64,000 nt of DNA from Armillaria gallica (Eukaryota; Basidiomycota; Agaricomycetes; Agaricales; Physalacriaceae): positions 1,364,001-1,428,000 of the forward strand of contig JBANDB010000015.1 in assembly GCA_037576215.1 (NCBI GenBank). The letters run 5' to 3'. Within the stretch, counting starts at the first letter, position 1, and each line of letters starts with the position of its first letter. This document shows positions 48,930 through 59,715 of the stretch, in pieces. The translations under genes were made by a program, and so were the position numbers. The notes beneath the pieces were generated by a model. That model ran no database searches. It had not been told where the DNA came from and saw only the letters and a program-made list of their open reading frames with translations.

Positions 48930-49400
48930 AAACTGGCGTGACATCCTGATATCATTGTGGAGACCAGCTCAATGTCGGAACATATACCGACGTTATCAAC
49001 GAGCTTGAACAGGCATTTTTTGAACTCGAGCTTGAAGGACTGTGCCCAAAGCAAGCTGGAGACGCTTCGACAGGGGGAAAGGCCTGCACAGGAGCTTTCA
49101 TCGAGATGCCTGATGGGACGACTGTTAGCATTCAATAATCGTCTCGTCCGAAGTTCTGCCTCTCCTTGAGGTGCCGACGATGTACCAAGGTTGGAATGAC
49201 AGGGCCATCGATCTGTATGCCCGATGCTGGTAGAATCGGACAGCCCGGCGCGATGGGAGTGGGAACGTCGTGACTGACGGACGGATGGATTCTGCAGAGA
49301 TGTGCAGACGGCGCGGGGCTTCTGCTTTAGCTGCAAAGAATACGGTCACTTGGCGCGTAAATGCCGCAATATTAGCTGGAGGATTGGATATTGAGAATGA
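48930..49400 (+). mobile_element. Retrotransposon gag relic with a CCHC zinc knuckle
   Basis: At 49323-49364 the plus strand encodes CFSCKEYGHLARKC, a perfect C-x2-C-x4-H-x4-C knuckle of LTR-retrotransposon gag proteins. Upstream, in another frame, VPTMYQGWNDRAIDLYARCW (about 49170-49230) resembles the 'P.t...W...A..ld..w' stretch that precedes the knuckle in fungal Ty3/Gypsy gag. A stop and a frameshift separate the two. No protease, reverse transcriptase or long terminal repeats are visible nearby, so this is a small fragment. Confidence 0.55.
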
Positions 49401-49824
49401 TTGTGAGAGTGGGTCAAGAAGAGTGGCAGACGTCCGAAGTCGGTGAGATGTGTGGTGGTGCACCAGACTTTTTATCTACTATTAGGCTGGTCCATTAGTT
49501 ACAGTATACATGTTGCGAACCAAGTAAACCTTTAGAGGAGTATTCAGAACTACGAAAGTGTTATGTAAACCAGTCAGAGACGAGAAAAGTAGCGATTGCT
49601 GACTCATCTTCTTGACTTCTCACTTCTATCATCTCCATGTTGTCCTGGTTACTGTATTCTCCATTGCAAGGCTTGGAATGTGTTTCGTCTAAATTATTCA
49701 CCCGACACGCTCGTTACGACGAGCAGACAAATTAATGATGTCGGGTCGTGGGTTGGCGTTAACCGTCGGTGTTCAGGATTCGTTGTGCGAGGGCTAGACG
49801 CGTACGTATACTGGTTCTCTTGAC

Positions 49825-50241
49825 TTGGTTAGATATCTGAACCTTCAAGCCCAGTTGTACTGTCAAGCACCGCTCGATGCCTTTACTCATCTTTTACCAA
49901 ACACCATGATGCTCGCCTTTATTCAATATCCTCTTTCTCCGAACGCGACAATCTTCGCTTTCACTGTCCAACTCTTCCTTGCCAGCGTTGCATTGTCGTA
50001 CGATGATCTCAAGGCAGCTCATTACATGCTCCTCGCCTCTTTTATTTGCGTAACACGTCGGGATGGACAACAAGTCATCAGTAACGTCTTATCGGACTGG
50101 AGAAGGATGATGGATTGCGGCCCTAATAGCCGAGAGGATGCATGCTGTCTTGCTCTAATTCTCTCTCCCTATCTCTATGCGAAGGGAAAACGTGGATCCA
50201 TAGGTCTGATCCACGTTCTACAGATTCAGAACTTTGTCTAA
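49825..50241 (+). CDS. Hypothetical protein, 138 aa
   Basis: The longest clean frame in this stretch. It contains PLSPNATIFAFTVQLFLASV, then ALSYDDLKAAHYMLLASFIC: two hydrophobic patches separated by a short charged segment. No motif or family is recognised, and no splice-site context supports a larger gene. It could equally be a chance frame or an exon of a decayed gene. Confidence 0.25.
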   Translation: MVRYLNLQAQLYCQAPLDAFTHLLPNTMMLAFIQYPLSPNATIFAFTVQLFLASVALSYDDLKAAHYMLLASFICVTRRDGQQVISNVLSDWRRMMDCGPNSREDACCLALILSPYLYAKGKRGSIGLIHVLQIQNFV

Positions 50242-50289
50242 CCCGACGACTGTGTAGATTGCGAAAGATGGTTATAGCGTAGGAGGGCG

Positions 50290-50570
50290 ATCGTCATGAC
50301 ATGTTATCCGTTGCTAGAGAACCGTAGATGCCCGGCCAATCTCTATAATGTGGAGACACATTGGGAGAAGACCACAGATCCGTAAGTGCTCCTTTCGTGT
50401 TCGTGCGCTTCGCGGTTCGCCTGACGACGTTTAGGGTGATCCATGCCAGTGCATTCCAAGGCGGTGTTTGCCATGGCATATCCGTGTTCGAGCGTTGACC
50501 GAAGATCGGTCTGTCTTTGCGACGTTATTACCATTCCAGCATCCAGAGCAAGCTCCCAGAGGTATGTCCT
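50290..50570. repeat. Short repeat related to 38480-38640
   Basis: Shares TTTAGGGTGRTSCATKYCA-type text and the CAAGGCGGYGTYTGCCATGG segment with 38500-38560. It is probably the 5' flank of the F-box fragment family; no gene is present. Confidence 0.4.
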
Positions 50571-50639
50571 TTTTACAGTCGTGAAGTAGCGATTATGTTA
50601 AATTATCCCTTCAGGTCCCGACTCGTATATACGCTGTAG

Positions 50640-51590
50640 TCGATTTCATACCCTGTTGAACTGTGCCCGGGACAAGCTCGCCCGCCCTGGAATAAACATT
50701 TACTTGTCTTCCTGAACACGGCAATGCTCGCCTTTAATGTCTACTCCTTTCTCGTTCATGGACCCATATCCCATTGCCATTCCGTGTTTTAGGTCTGTCA
50801 AAAAGTTGAACCGGCGATTTCCGAACGCGAGAAATATTCCCCCCCCAAAGACGTGCAAGGTACATCCCAGCTCTCTCCGCAGAGCTTTAGGATACACTCA
50901 CCAGTGTTGACTTTACGAGCTTTGGACTCGGTATCTTTTTCAGCGCGCTATATTTGGATTCCTGGTACACGCGTCAAGAAGGGCTCGGAGGGGACAAACT
51001 TAGAGACGCCCTTGTTCAATCTGTTGTAGATCACGGTATAGCAGAACCGGCGGGCGGTTGAACTCGATTCTGATGGACGCTTAGACGCACCTCGATGACG
51101 CACTCTGCTCCAGTTACGAAGGAAAGGTGCCGTTTCCAAACGTGTATGTGGTTTCCTTGCCAAGCGCGCCGTCTCAGTCTTGGTACAGATATCCAAACTC
51201 GGCACCTTTCCCACCTTGCTCTATATGGATTCACGGTACATATAGCATCAAGCCCATGCTTCTTAACGCCAAGTCAACAGCAGAGCAACGTCTGTTTCCC
51301 CACATCCAAGCCGACTCGCTGCCGCAGGGGACAATGTTCAGCCGGCGGGCGGATGTCTAAATTGGAGGGATCTGCAACAGTGACATGTGATCGGGAGAGG
51401 TGGACTTACGAGTGTCAGCTAGAGACATATTCGACGCGATAGTGACATTCCATTTTCGGTTAGTGTATGGCGGGGAGCCGTCGCGTTCCTATGGCTTTCT
51501 CAGTGTGGTCTAGGACACACAGAGGATTCGCAGCTGACTAGTTACAGACTAGGGTTGGTTCGAGTCGAGATACATAATCTGGACGCGACT
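50640..51590 (-). repeat. Block Y, copy 4
   Basis: Aligns to 17600-18500 and 29700-30300 (shared AACAGCAGAGCAACGTCTGT at about 51285). It has no intact frame. It leads, through a shortened block P (about 51545-51720), into GPR1 relic E, the same order as at 17-19 kb and 29-31 kb. Confidence 0.4.
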
Positions 51591-51759
51591 GGAGGCGGCG
51601 TTAGTTCTGATGTATTTGCAGCGGAAGTACGCGTGGTGAGGCGCTTTTGATATCTGTAGATCCCATATGATATCGTACCACTGTATTATAATCGTAGCAC
51701 TTGTTATCATTGTAAATAATGATTAGAATTGAAGACGCATGGAATGAACGATGCGCCAT

Positions 51760-52210
51760 GATAGGTGATGATTTAATGATGGGAAAGTGTACAACGAGCG
51801 GAGGTCCGATAAAATTAAAGAAGTAGAATGCGCGGATTGGGAGTACGGTAACTGCTTTGGCCTCTGATGCGAGCAACTCGGAGAGGCTGACGCAGTATGC
51901 GATGAAGGCGGCGATGATGCCGAATGCGCCTCCTGAGTTGGCAAGGCTGGGAAGGTGTGAGCTGATGGAGAGAAGGAGGAGAGAGGAGACGTACTTGGTG
52001 CGGATGGTAGCCTTGCGGATGGCGCGGACAACTCTGAACAGGCGAGAAGCATGAAGGACAGCCGAAGAGTGCGATGAAAGAGGCGGACTTGTTAATAGCA
52101 AAGCGATAAGGAGAAGGGAAGGGACGAACGGGAGTGGGGCGGTGTGAAGGCAAGCATGTACATGGCGAGGCCAGAGGAGTGCTCGGATGCAGCAGAGCAG
52201 TATGCGTCCA
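51760..52210 (-). pseudogene. GPR1/FUN34/YaaH-like gene, relic E
   Basis: The last exon reads LPSLANSGGAFGIIAAFIAY, CVSLSELLASEAKAVTVLP: the best-preserved family signature in the window. Ser is kept before the last intron (CTTCTCGCCTGTTCAGA). However, the normal stop after AF is TAC, so the frame runs on. The LFGCLPVTS segment has lost bases (now TGTCCTTCATG), and the exon with WMIVAVLFLF is largely gone. It also reads open through the last intron, giving a misleading long frame from 51601. Confidence 0.55.
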
Positions 52211-52259
52211 GTTGCGAACACGCCATAAGGGTTATGGGATGCGCATGTTAATATTATAG

Positions 52260-53480
52260 CCTTCATGTATGCTGCATTTTACATCCGAGGTCCGAAACCC
52301 GCCGCCGTCGACTGGCTCACCCAAATCCAAGTCGCGTCTCCTTTCATCCTAGCTAAGAATAGAAGATACCCGTACCTCCCTGCATCTCTATCCAGCCTAA
52401 TAATAGCCACATCTGTCCCATAGCCACTTCCCTCGGCGTGCACACCCTCCCGTCTCTTCCGCTCGTCGTTGCCTGTTCCTATGCGTGTCTATTCTGCGCA
52501 CGCTCGAGTCAGTGATAGAAACACTACGGGAAGCAAGCCTACGTACCCTAGCGAGCCCGTCTCAAATCCCGCCCGAGTTCCTGCCTGTCGTATCGAGCTC
52601 CCATCACCCTTACCGATGGCGCAACACGCGTGAACTGTCCCTCTGATAATACGGCCTAAGTGGAGGTGAAACTATGTGGAATGTCACGTACCGTGAGGGA
52701 TGTTGACGCGCCGTCGACGCGGAATGCAACAATCAAGATGGGACCTGATAAATATAAGCAAGGCCTAATCATTCAAAACGCAATGCACGTACCTCCGCCC
52801 ATATATCTAGCACTCCCTCGGGAATATCGTCCGCCATGCTTCCCTTGCAATCCTGACAGCGATGGCAGTTAGCCCTTGTCCAAGTCAGTTAGGGAATGGC
52901 TTACCGAGCCTGCTCCCAGTAATGTCTTTAATTCGTGCCCATCTATCGCCATGCGACAGAGGTCATCATCATCGCCAGCGTGCGGGGCTGCTCTGATGAG
53001 TGCCGCATAGGTCAAACGTGCAAAAATGGAGAACAAGTCGCGTACCATTGTGTATGCTCCGTGAATGGACTGGTCGGCGGCGCATTGCAGGGTGAACCTA
53101 GGGAAAGAAAGGGAGTAGTGAGCCTAGAACAAAAGTCAGTGCACGCTCCCTTACCTGGTAATCAAATCATACTACTGCAAATCTCATTAATAAAGGCTGT
53201 CAATACCGAGATGTAAAAATGGCTATCTTTTTTGATTTTTCTCGCCCATTTCACACGTTGTCGGGACACACGACGGCTGATATACAGCTGAAATAAGGAA
53301 ATAAGAAAGAGATAAGGAAAATCGAATCAGAACCGAGCTCACTGCCGAGCTCGACGACGAGATGCCAATTGACGTGGCAGTCAAGAAGTAAACACTCGAT
53401 TACCAAAAAGTCGCCAAACGAGCTACTTTTCGGTCACGAGACCATGACGCGTCCAAAGACGCCAAGTCCAACTCTCGCTT
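52260..53480 (-). pseudogene. Block U, copy 6
   Basis: Order as in copy 5 but without the insertion: 52600-52660 holds AVLSEGQFTRVAPSVRV, 52840-52950 the GAGSLG-type exon, 53330-53430 the 5' exon (VATFW-type frame, one base lost relative to ARLGDFLVIE). Protein unknown. It is followed by the spacer leading to DUF6535 copy 4. Confidence 0.4.
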
Positions 53481-54238
53481 CAAGTTCACATCGAGGCTCA
53501 GACTCCAAATACTTCTCACGAGAGTGATGTATTGTCATGAGCATCGCCTCTGCTCAGTTTGACATGTGGACTACTTCAAGATATTGCGTACTTCGCAAGC
53601 TCCTTTGTCTCGCTGTTAACTTGAATATCCTATGACATTAATTCCATACAGTTGTCCATATGTGACCAGAAGGTTCCTGGTTCTGAGTGGATGATGAGCT
53701 GCATACTACTGTCCTCTCAGCTCTCATCCTTCCCTTAAGCCACCTTGACCGGGATGTCCTCCGATGTCTCCCTAACCAAGAACTTGCAAGCTACGTCTTA
53801 ATTTCAGGGTCGCGTTCCGAGCAAAGTGCCCGACTGGATGGGGTATGGATCAGGGTGGCGATGTAGAAAACATACCTCGCATGGGTTCAAGGAAAGGCTA
53901 CTCTGGAACTCTATATAATAATACCTCTTTGCATTGTTGTTTAGCCTGCAGACATTCAAGTACTGTTGGTGAGTTCAGTCAAATGTCAAAGACGTCGGAG
54001 TCTACTACTGAAATTTATTGGCTTGCAGTATCAAGATTCAACAGTAGGTTCTGTGAAGCCCCACTGTTCGCATTTCAAAACACATCCACTTCTATAGTCC
54101 TTACACCTATCCCAGTTTCGTAGTGCCAGATTCCGCACCGCTTATTCGTTAACTGCATCTTCTTGTGATTGCAGGTGAGAATGAAGGGATTCCTGGAACT
54201 TGGGGTGTTTTGCGATCTACCCTTATGAGCCCAGGAGA
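53480..54238. repeat. Spacer between block U copy 6 and DUF6535 copy 4
   Basis: Related to 33670-34620. It contains CTCTATATAATAATACC (about 53910), TATA-like, at the position equivalent to that at 34358. No gene seen. Confidence 0.4.
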
Positions 54239-57104
54239 TTAACCACATTGTGAAACCCCATACCTGTGAATATTTCAATGCATTGGGTTCTCCATCACTG
54301 TTGCACCATCAGATCAGAAACATAAATCGACAAAGAAAGATAAACTCACCTAGATGAACTGGCAACTTCATGCAGCCATGGCAGTTGGTCTACATCTTTG
54401 TATATGCCATAATCATACTGTGGCAGAGTTTCGTTGTTGTTGCTATGGCCCAGTATATTCTGCAGCTCTCCAATTACACCAATGGCCAGAACACGTTCAA
54501 GAGAGTTCCATTGGCGGAATTCCTCTCCCGATGCCCACCGCACTAATCGCAAGAGACACTCTGGCCAGACATTTTGCATGGCGGGGTGCTGTGTCCATTC
54601 ATAGAGGACACTCTCATTATGTTCTTTGATGAGAAGCAACATAACCCAGAAGATTCTGTTCACCAAAAAGTGCGAGGGATATAGTAATGGGTCGAGCGGA
54701 GTTTCCTGAGAATCAGAGTCAAGGGAATCAAAGTCAGTCATGGATGAAGCAGGAAGAAGGTAATGAGAACGTGGTGTGAGGAAAGGTTCATGGGACTTGG
54801 AGTCATGCATGGATGAAGGGTTCCAAGATGATATGAGACATCTCAGGATATGAGGCATCACATTATTCTCCGATCTCTCACCACCACCCGCAGGTGGGTG
54901 AAGGTAACACTGATATGCAACAGAATAGAACCGTATGTCTGGAGATCGAGGTTTCATGCGAGGGTGGTATTTGTCAAGAATGATGAATATCTTGTGTGCA
55001 AGTGGTTGAAGGTCTGGGCTGACATTGGCAAAAGCCTTGGAGGAGAGCAAGGAGTATAACATTCCCAGGACTGGCTTGACTTCCGAGCCCTTGGTGAGAT
55101 TATGGACAAGAATGTTGGCAGTGAATTCGATGATGGTAAGAGAAGTTTCGATTAGCTGCTTTCGGTTTGAGGCATATGTTGAATCACACAGTCTCTGCTC
55201 CATTCGGAAGATCAATGCAAGGATGATATGCAGATCAAGAGGGAAGGAGCCAGTGGCAGTAGACATTGCAATGGGAAGTGGCCGGTATTCAGATAAAAGG
55301 TAAAGAATGAACTCCCTCATCTCATCTGTAGGTTTGTTGATAGTAGTGACCTCCCCGCTCTCTCCTTTAGATGAGGGTCTCACAATGATTTTCATAAGTT
55401 CAAGCTCTAATTCCAAAGTGCCGTTGCCAGAGTCAGGGATGGCACGATAGACTAGCCACTTCCACACCACTGAGTGCAAGGTGAGGGAAGAGCGTTGTGG
55501 GCCTTGAAGGATTCTGAGGAAAGCAGCTAACGCCTTCTCGCTACTTGTCATGGAGAACAGTGTTGTTTTTAGCTGTTCGTTGCGACACCGATCTGTCATG
55601 TAATCATAGTCGGGGAGTCGGCCGTAAAGGAAATGAGAAGGCTGAAGGAGTATACTTGCTCTATAATAAAGCTCCAACTCTCTCTCAACATCAGGAGATG
55701 ACACAAGCAGTGCAATGTGCTGTATCTGCTGCTCCAGAGGTACCATAAGAGTAGATATATATTCATCTGGTAGGCATTTTAAAGTGGTGGAGGACATTCC
55801 AGCAATGGCCTGCAGCACACTTTGATGCACAGAGGCATTAGATGTGGAGGAGTGCAGCCATTGTAGTGATTGCGCATCTACTTTAGTAGCATATTTTTGA
55901 ACATGAGCATGCTCAATTTCCTTCAGAGTAAGACATTGTAGGGGGAAAATTTCATCGCATATGTGGGAAAAGTCGTTGTGCAGGTACCATTGTGAATAAA
56001 CAGAGTAATTATACGGATATTGTCGAATGATGAGAATGGGTGTAATAAGACGGTCATAGAAGAATCGATACAGATGGTGGATGTAAACCGTCAACGGGAC
56101 CTTGTACAGACAGTACGGATGGACCAGGGGAAGGATTAGGGCAATGACGTAGGCCACATATGTCACTGTGCCAATGATAGATACTAGCCAGGCCACTTTC
56201 ATTCCCAGAGAGAATAGGAAGATAGCGAGGCCAGCAAAGAAGAGTGCCAAAGAACCATGAAGGAGGACAGGAAGCATTCCGATGATCATTGGTACTTGCC
56301 ACGTTTGTAATCCAGCGTATCGCAAGTGCCGGATTCTTGCGCGATCGCGCGGGGAGCTGTCGGAGACGATGGAGACGTATTGATGGAGCCACTGCTTGAC
56401 CAAAACAGCCACCAGGGCCGTGATGAGACTGAGTGTCAGACTCACGAACCACAAGCTGTTCACCCATTCGTCGGAACGGCTCAGGGAAAAGAAGTCGGTG
56501 GGGGAGGAAGGAATAGAAATTTGGGAACCATTCGACGCCGTGGCCTTGAGGATTTCGAGGAGAAGGATTGCGGATGCCTGGTTGTAATCAGGTTGCATGC
56601 TTTGCGATGTTTGCACCACAAATGTCGTGAGTACTGCAGAGAAGAGACCAGCCTATCATGGTATGTTAGACTTTAGAGCATCATTTTGAAAGGAGACATG
56701 AGACGCACAAAAACAAGTAGGACATCGATAGTATCCCGCCACTCTGCCAACATATTGGCGTCGAAATGGGCTGCTTCGTCGAGGTAGATGGACCATATTC
56801 GTGCCATGGCGGACATCTCTTGACCATAAGGATCCGGAGGGTAGCGGGTCTTATAGTCCCGTGGAGCAGCACCTGAAGCCATTCAAAATTTAATACGATC
56901 GCAGCAAAACAGTCGAAGCAGATTGAACACACCGACTCCTCCCCACGAATGCAGTTGATTCTTGCTCAGTCCAAAAAACGTGCCGCTTGGAGGGTCTCTC
57001 TGAGCTCCAGGATCTTCAGGGATAGTTGCTGAACGAACATTATCCCCCGTTGCTGAAGGTTGGTTTGGAGGTGACCCTGCACCATTCCCATCAGTGTCAG
57101 CCAT
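54239..57104 (-). CDS. DUF6535-type membrane protein, copy 4 (887 aa)
   Basis: Exons 56933-57104, 56709-56872, 54350-56652 and 54239-54263 total 2,664 nt in one open frame. Start MADTDGNGAGSPPNQ. The signature exon differs slightly (RIWSIYLDEAAHFDANMLAE), the membrane region is nearly the same as in copies 1 and 2, and the soluble C-terminal half carries a Ser/Asp-rich insert of about 35 residues (around 54690-54800; SMTDFDSLDSDSQETPLDPL) absent from them. The last exon adds YGVSQCG. Intact by eye. Confidence 0.85.
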
Positions 57105-57500
57105 TGTCGAAAATCGATAGAGATCAAGTTAGTATCATTGACATCTAAAGCACAAAAGACTCACTTGTGAGAATACAGTGGTGGTCAAGAACAAAAAGCA
57201 CCAGGTGCTTGCTGGTGCTGTTTGATTGCTGTCAAAGCGCTGTATGCTCGTGTTGTGCCGGAAACACATCGATGTTCGTAACTGGTGACACCAACACGTA
57301 AGGTAGTTGTTTGTGCCAGGAGCGGCCTCGTGGCATTCTCAGTCTGGCTTATTGCACGGAGAGAATTACCACTTTGTGTTCGAGTCGAAATACATAATCT
57401 AGATGAGACGAAGGTAGTTGCAGAGGGAGTACAATGCTTATGATATTTGTACACACCATATTATTGTATTATAATAATAGCACGGGCATAATTGTAAACT
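57105..57500 (-). promoter_or_regulatory. Block P: conserved 5' flank of DUF6535 copy 4
   Basis: Matches 11903-12300 and 23393-23800, with an uninterrupted TACATAATCTAGATGAGACG site and TATTATTGTATTATAATAAT near 57460. It is slightly shortened near 57230. Confidence 0.4.
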
Positions 57501-57599
57501 CCGGTTGGAATTGAGGACATGTGGAATGGACGATACGTTATGATAGGACGTGGTATTTGATGCTGAGAAAGGGTACAACAAACGAGGTATAGTAAAATT

Positions 57600-57990
57600 A
57601 GAGAGTACGGTAACTGCTTTGGCCTCTGATGTGAGCAACTCGGAGAGGCCGACGTAGTAAGCGATGAAGGCGGTGATGATACCGAATGCTCCTCCTGATT
57701 TGGCGAGACTGGGAAATCGTAAGCTAATGGGGTGAAGCTAAGGAGGAGTGGGAAGACGTACGCGGTGTGGATGGTAGCCTTGCGGACAGCGCGGACAACT
57801 CCTAACAGGCGGGAAGCATAGACCGTGACAGAAGCGGACGAAGAACGAGGCGGACTTGCGGCGGGAAGGGACGGACAAGAGCATCATCCAGGAGAACAGG
57901 TACACGGCGAGGGCAGAAGAGAGCTCAGATGCATTAGTGCGGCACTGCGAATACGGCATATGAGGGTTATCGGATACACGTCTCAGGGCC
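57600..57990 (-). pseudogene. GPR1/FUN34/YaaH-like gene, relic F
   Basis: The last exon reads FPSLAKSGGAFGIITAFIAY, YVGLSELLTSEAKAVTVL; its final residues are deleted. The codon before the last intron is TAG (57804-57802), as in relics A, C and D. The preceding exon is short: SSALAVYLFSWMMLLSVPSR is joined by a deletion to KSASFFVRF. Dead copy. Confidence 0.55.
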
Positions 57991-57999
57991 TTCATGTAT

Positions 58000-58480
58000 G
58001 CTGCATGTCACATCCGAGGTCCAAAACCCGTCGCCGTCGACTGCCACATCCGTCCCATACACCTCCCTCAGCGTGGACACACCCTCCCGTCTCGTCCGCT
58101 CAGCTTATCAGTTCTACACGCACTCGAGGTAGTGTCGAAAGCGCCGCGAGAGGCAAGCCTGCGTACCCTTCCCGAACACTGTCTGAGTCCCTGCTCCCAA
58201 ACACCCTTATCGATGGCGGCACACGCATGATCCGTTCTTCTGAAAGACAGCCTGAGTAGAGATCAAGGTAGGCAATGTCACGTTGCAGCAATCGAGAGGG
58301 GATCTGATCAACATGAGCAAGGCCGAATCATTCAAAGAGAAATAGACGCACCTCCACCCATACATCTAGCGCTACCTCGGGAATATCGTTCGCATCCCTC
58401 CCTTGAAATTCTGAGTGGTGGCCAGAGGATTAGTTAGACGTGGTCAAGTCAGTTGGAGGACATTTGAATCCTGCGGAACG
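58000..58480 (-). pseudogene. Block U, copy 7, shortened
   Basis: Contains the leader part and the exon around 58230-58260, then the piece near 58340-58440. The 5' exons are missing and block W follows at about 58530, as at 13.6 kb and 25.1 kb. Confidence 0.35.
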
Positions 58481-58529
58481 ATTCGAAGGGCTTACCGGCA
58501 CACCGTAGGTGATCGCGTATGTCCAGGCT

Positions 58530-59470
58530 CACGACGGCGGACACTTAGAGCCGTCCTCCACCAAAACACCCTTGTCCCACATTCTTTGCGACTGCTCGAC
58601 CTCGCATCTGACGTCCGCAAACCGCTTCCGTCGATGTCGATGAGCTAGCATGCATCCGAGTCGCGAAATTCACTTCCGCGTCCATCCCTTCATTGAGCTG
58701 ATGCCTGCCAAATCGTCCCTCCCTCCGCCAAAAGGTGAGGGCACTCCCGACCATGCGACCGTCCCCCATCCTTGCATGCTATTATTAGAAACACCCTCCC
58801 TCGTTCCCATCGACCCCTCCGCATGCATGCCCATCCATGCTAATGATAGAATACACATCTCCTATCCCGTCTCCGCACCGACCCTCAACGCGTCCTCCGC
58901 TACTCGTGCGCACCTGCCATCCACCTGTTAGCTGCATTCAAAGGATATGTCCAGTGCACGTACCATTCCATTTGCTGTACCCCTTCAAGTCTTCATATCG
59001 TTGCTCCCGCTTCACACTCGCCGTGTTAACAAGATATAAACTTTTATTTCACTACCTGCTTGAGTCCCAATTAGCTGAAACGTAAGCAAAACCGACGAGA
59101 AAACTCTTACCTGGTACATCTATCTCACACTATCCGTAGTCTTGGGGGGGGGGGTGTGGTGCCCGATGACCTTATTCACCCATCGATCCCGCTCGCCAGC
59201 CGTCTCAGTGGTGAAATATTCGATGCCAGACTGTCCCAACACCCCCACGAGTGCCTCAAACCTGGTGACCCACCCTCTGAAAAGGTGCCGTCAGCGAGAG
59301 CCAAGTCGTAGGAAATATCACGTACCTTTGCCCTTCGTCTGCTCAGTGCTTGTTCCAGCTTCCAGTCAGGCGTCGCCTGCTTGATCTCCGTTATCGGTCC
59401 CACCCTCCCTCTAGAAATGCGGCGACAAAACGTGGATTGATTGGAGGAGAGGGAGGACTGTTGGATGTGC
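58530..59470 (-). pseudogene. Blocks W and X, copy 3, with an internal deletion
   Basis: W spans 58530-59110. At about 59144 a run of G replaces about 110 bp that are present at 14213-14360 and 25558-25700, joining the GTAGTCTTGG segment directly to GGTGCCC. X continues with the TETAGERDRWVNKV exon to about 59470, where it changes into LRR-like sequence. Confidence 0.4.
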
Positions 59471-59715
59471 GGAGCAACTTGTTGGGCTCGCCGGGGGAGC
59501 CAGGCGAATAGTCATCAAAACTGATACAGAAAATCTCGAGTGTGGGCGTGGAAAATAAATGGAAATTGAAGGAAGCAGGTAATGTAATTGTGAGATGCCT
59601 GAGGTCCGGGAAGTTGAAAACATCTGGCAATGTCAACATCCTCATTGTTTCGGGAGTGCATAGGGAAAGTGACGCGAAACGATGTGATTGTGCGTAAAGC
59701 GTTCTGTAGAACTTC
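59391..59715 (-). pseudogene. LRR/F-box-type gene fragment joined to block X
   Basis: The minus strand reads LTLPDVFNFPDLRHLTITLP, then ASFNFHLFSTPTLEIFCISF and DDYSPGSPGEPNKLLRTSN, ending NPRFVAAFLEGGWDR. The L..LP....FP.LR.L.I.LP spacing is that of leucine-rich repeats in agaricomycete F-box proteins. The NPRFVAAFLEG end is shared with block X at 14.85 kb and therefore identifies X as part of the same gene type. No F-box or start is present. Confidence 0.45.

Noticed and set aside
51601..52266. 221-codon minus-strand open frame
   Set aside because: It reads through the last intron of the transporter-like relic E and past its lost stop; the family match is confined to the exon part.
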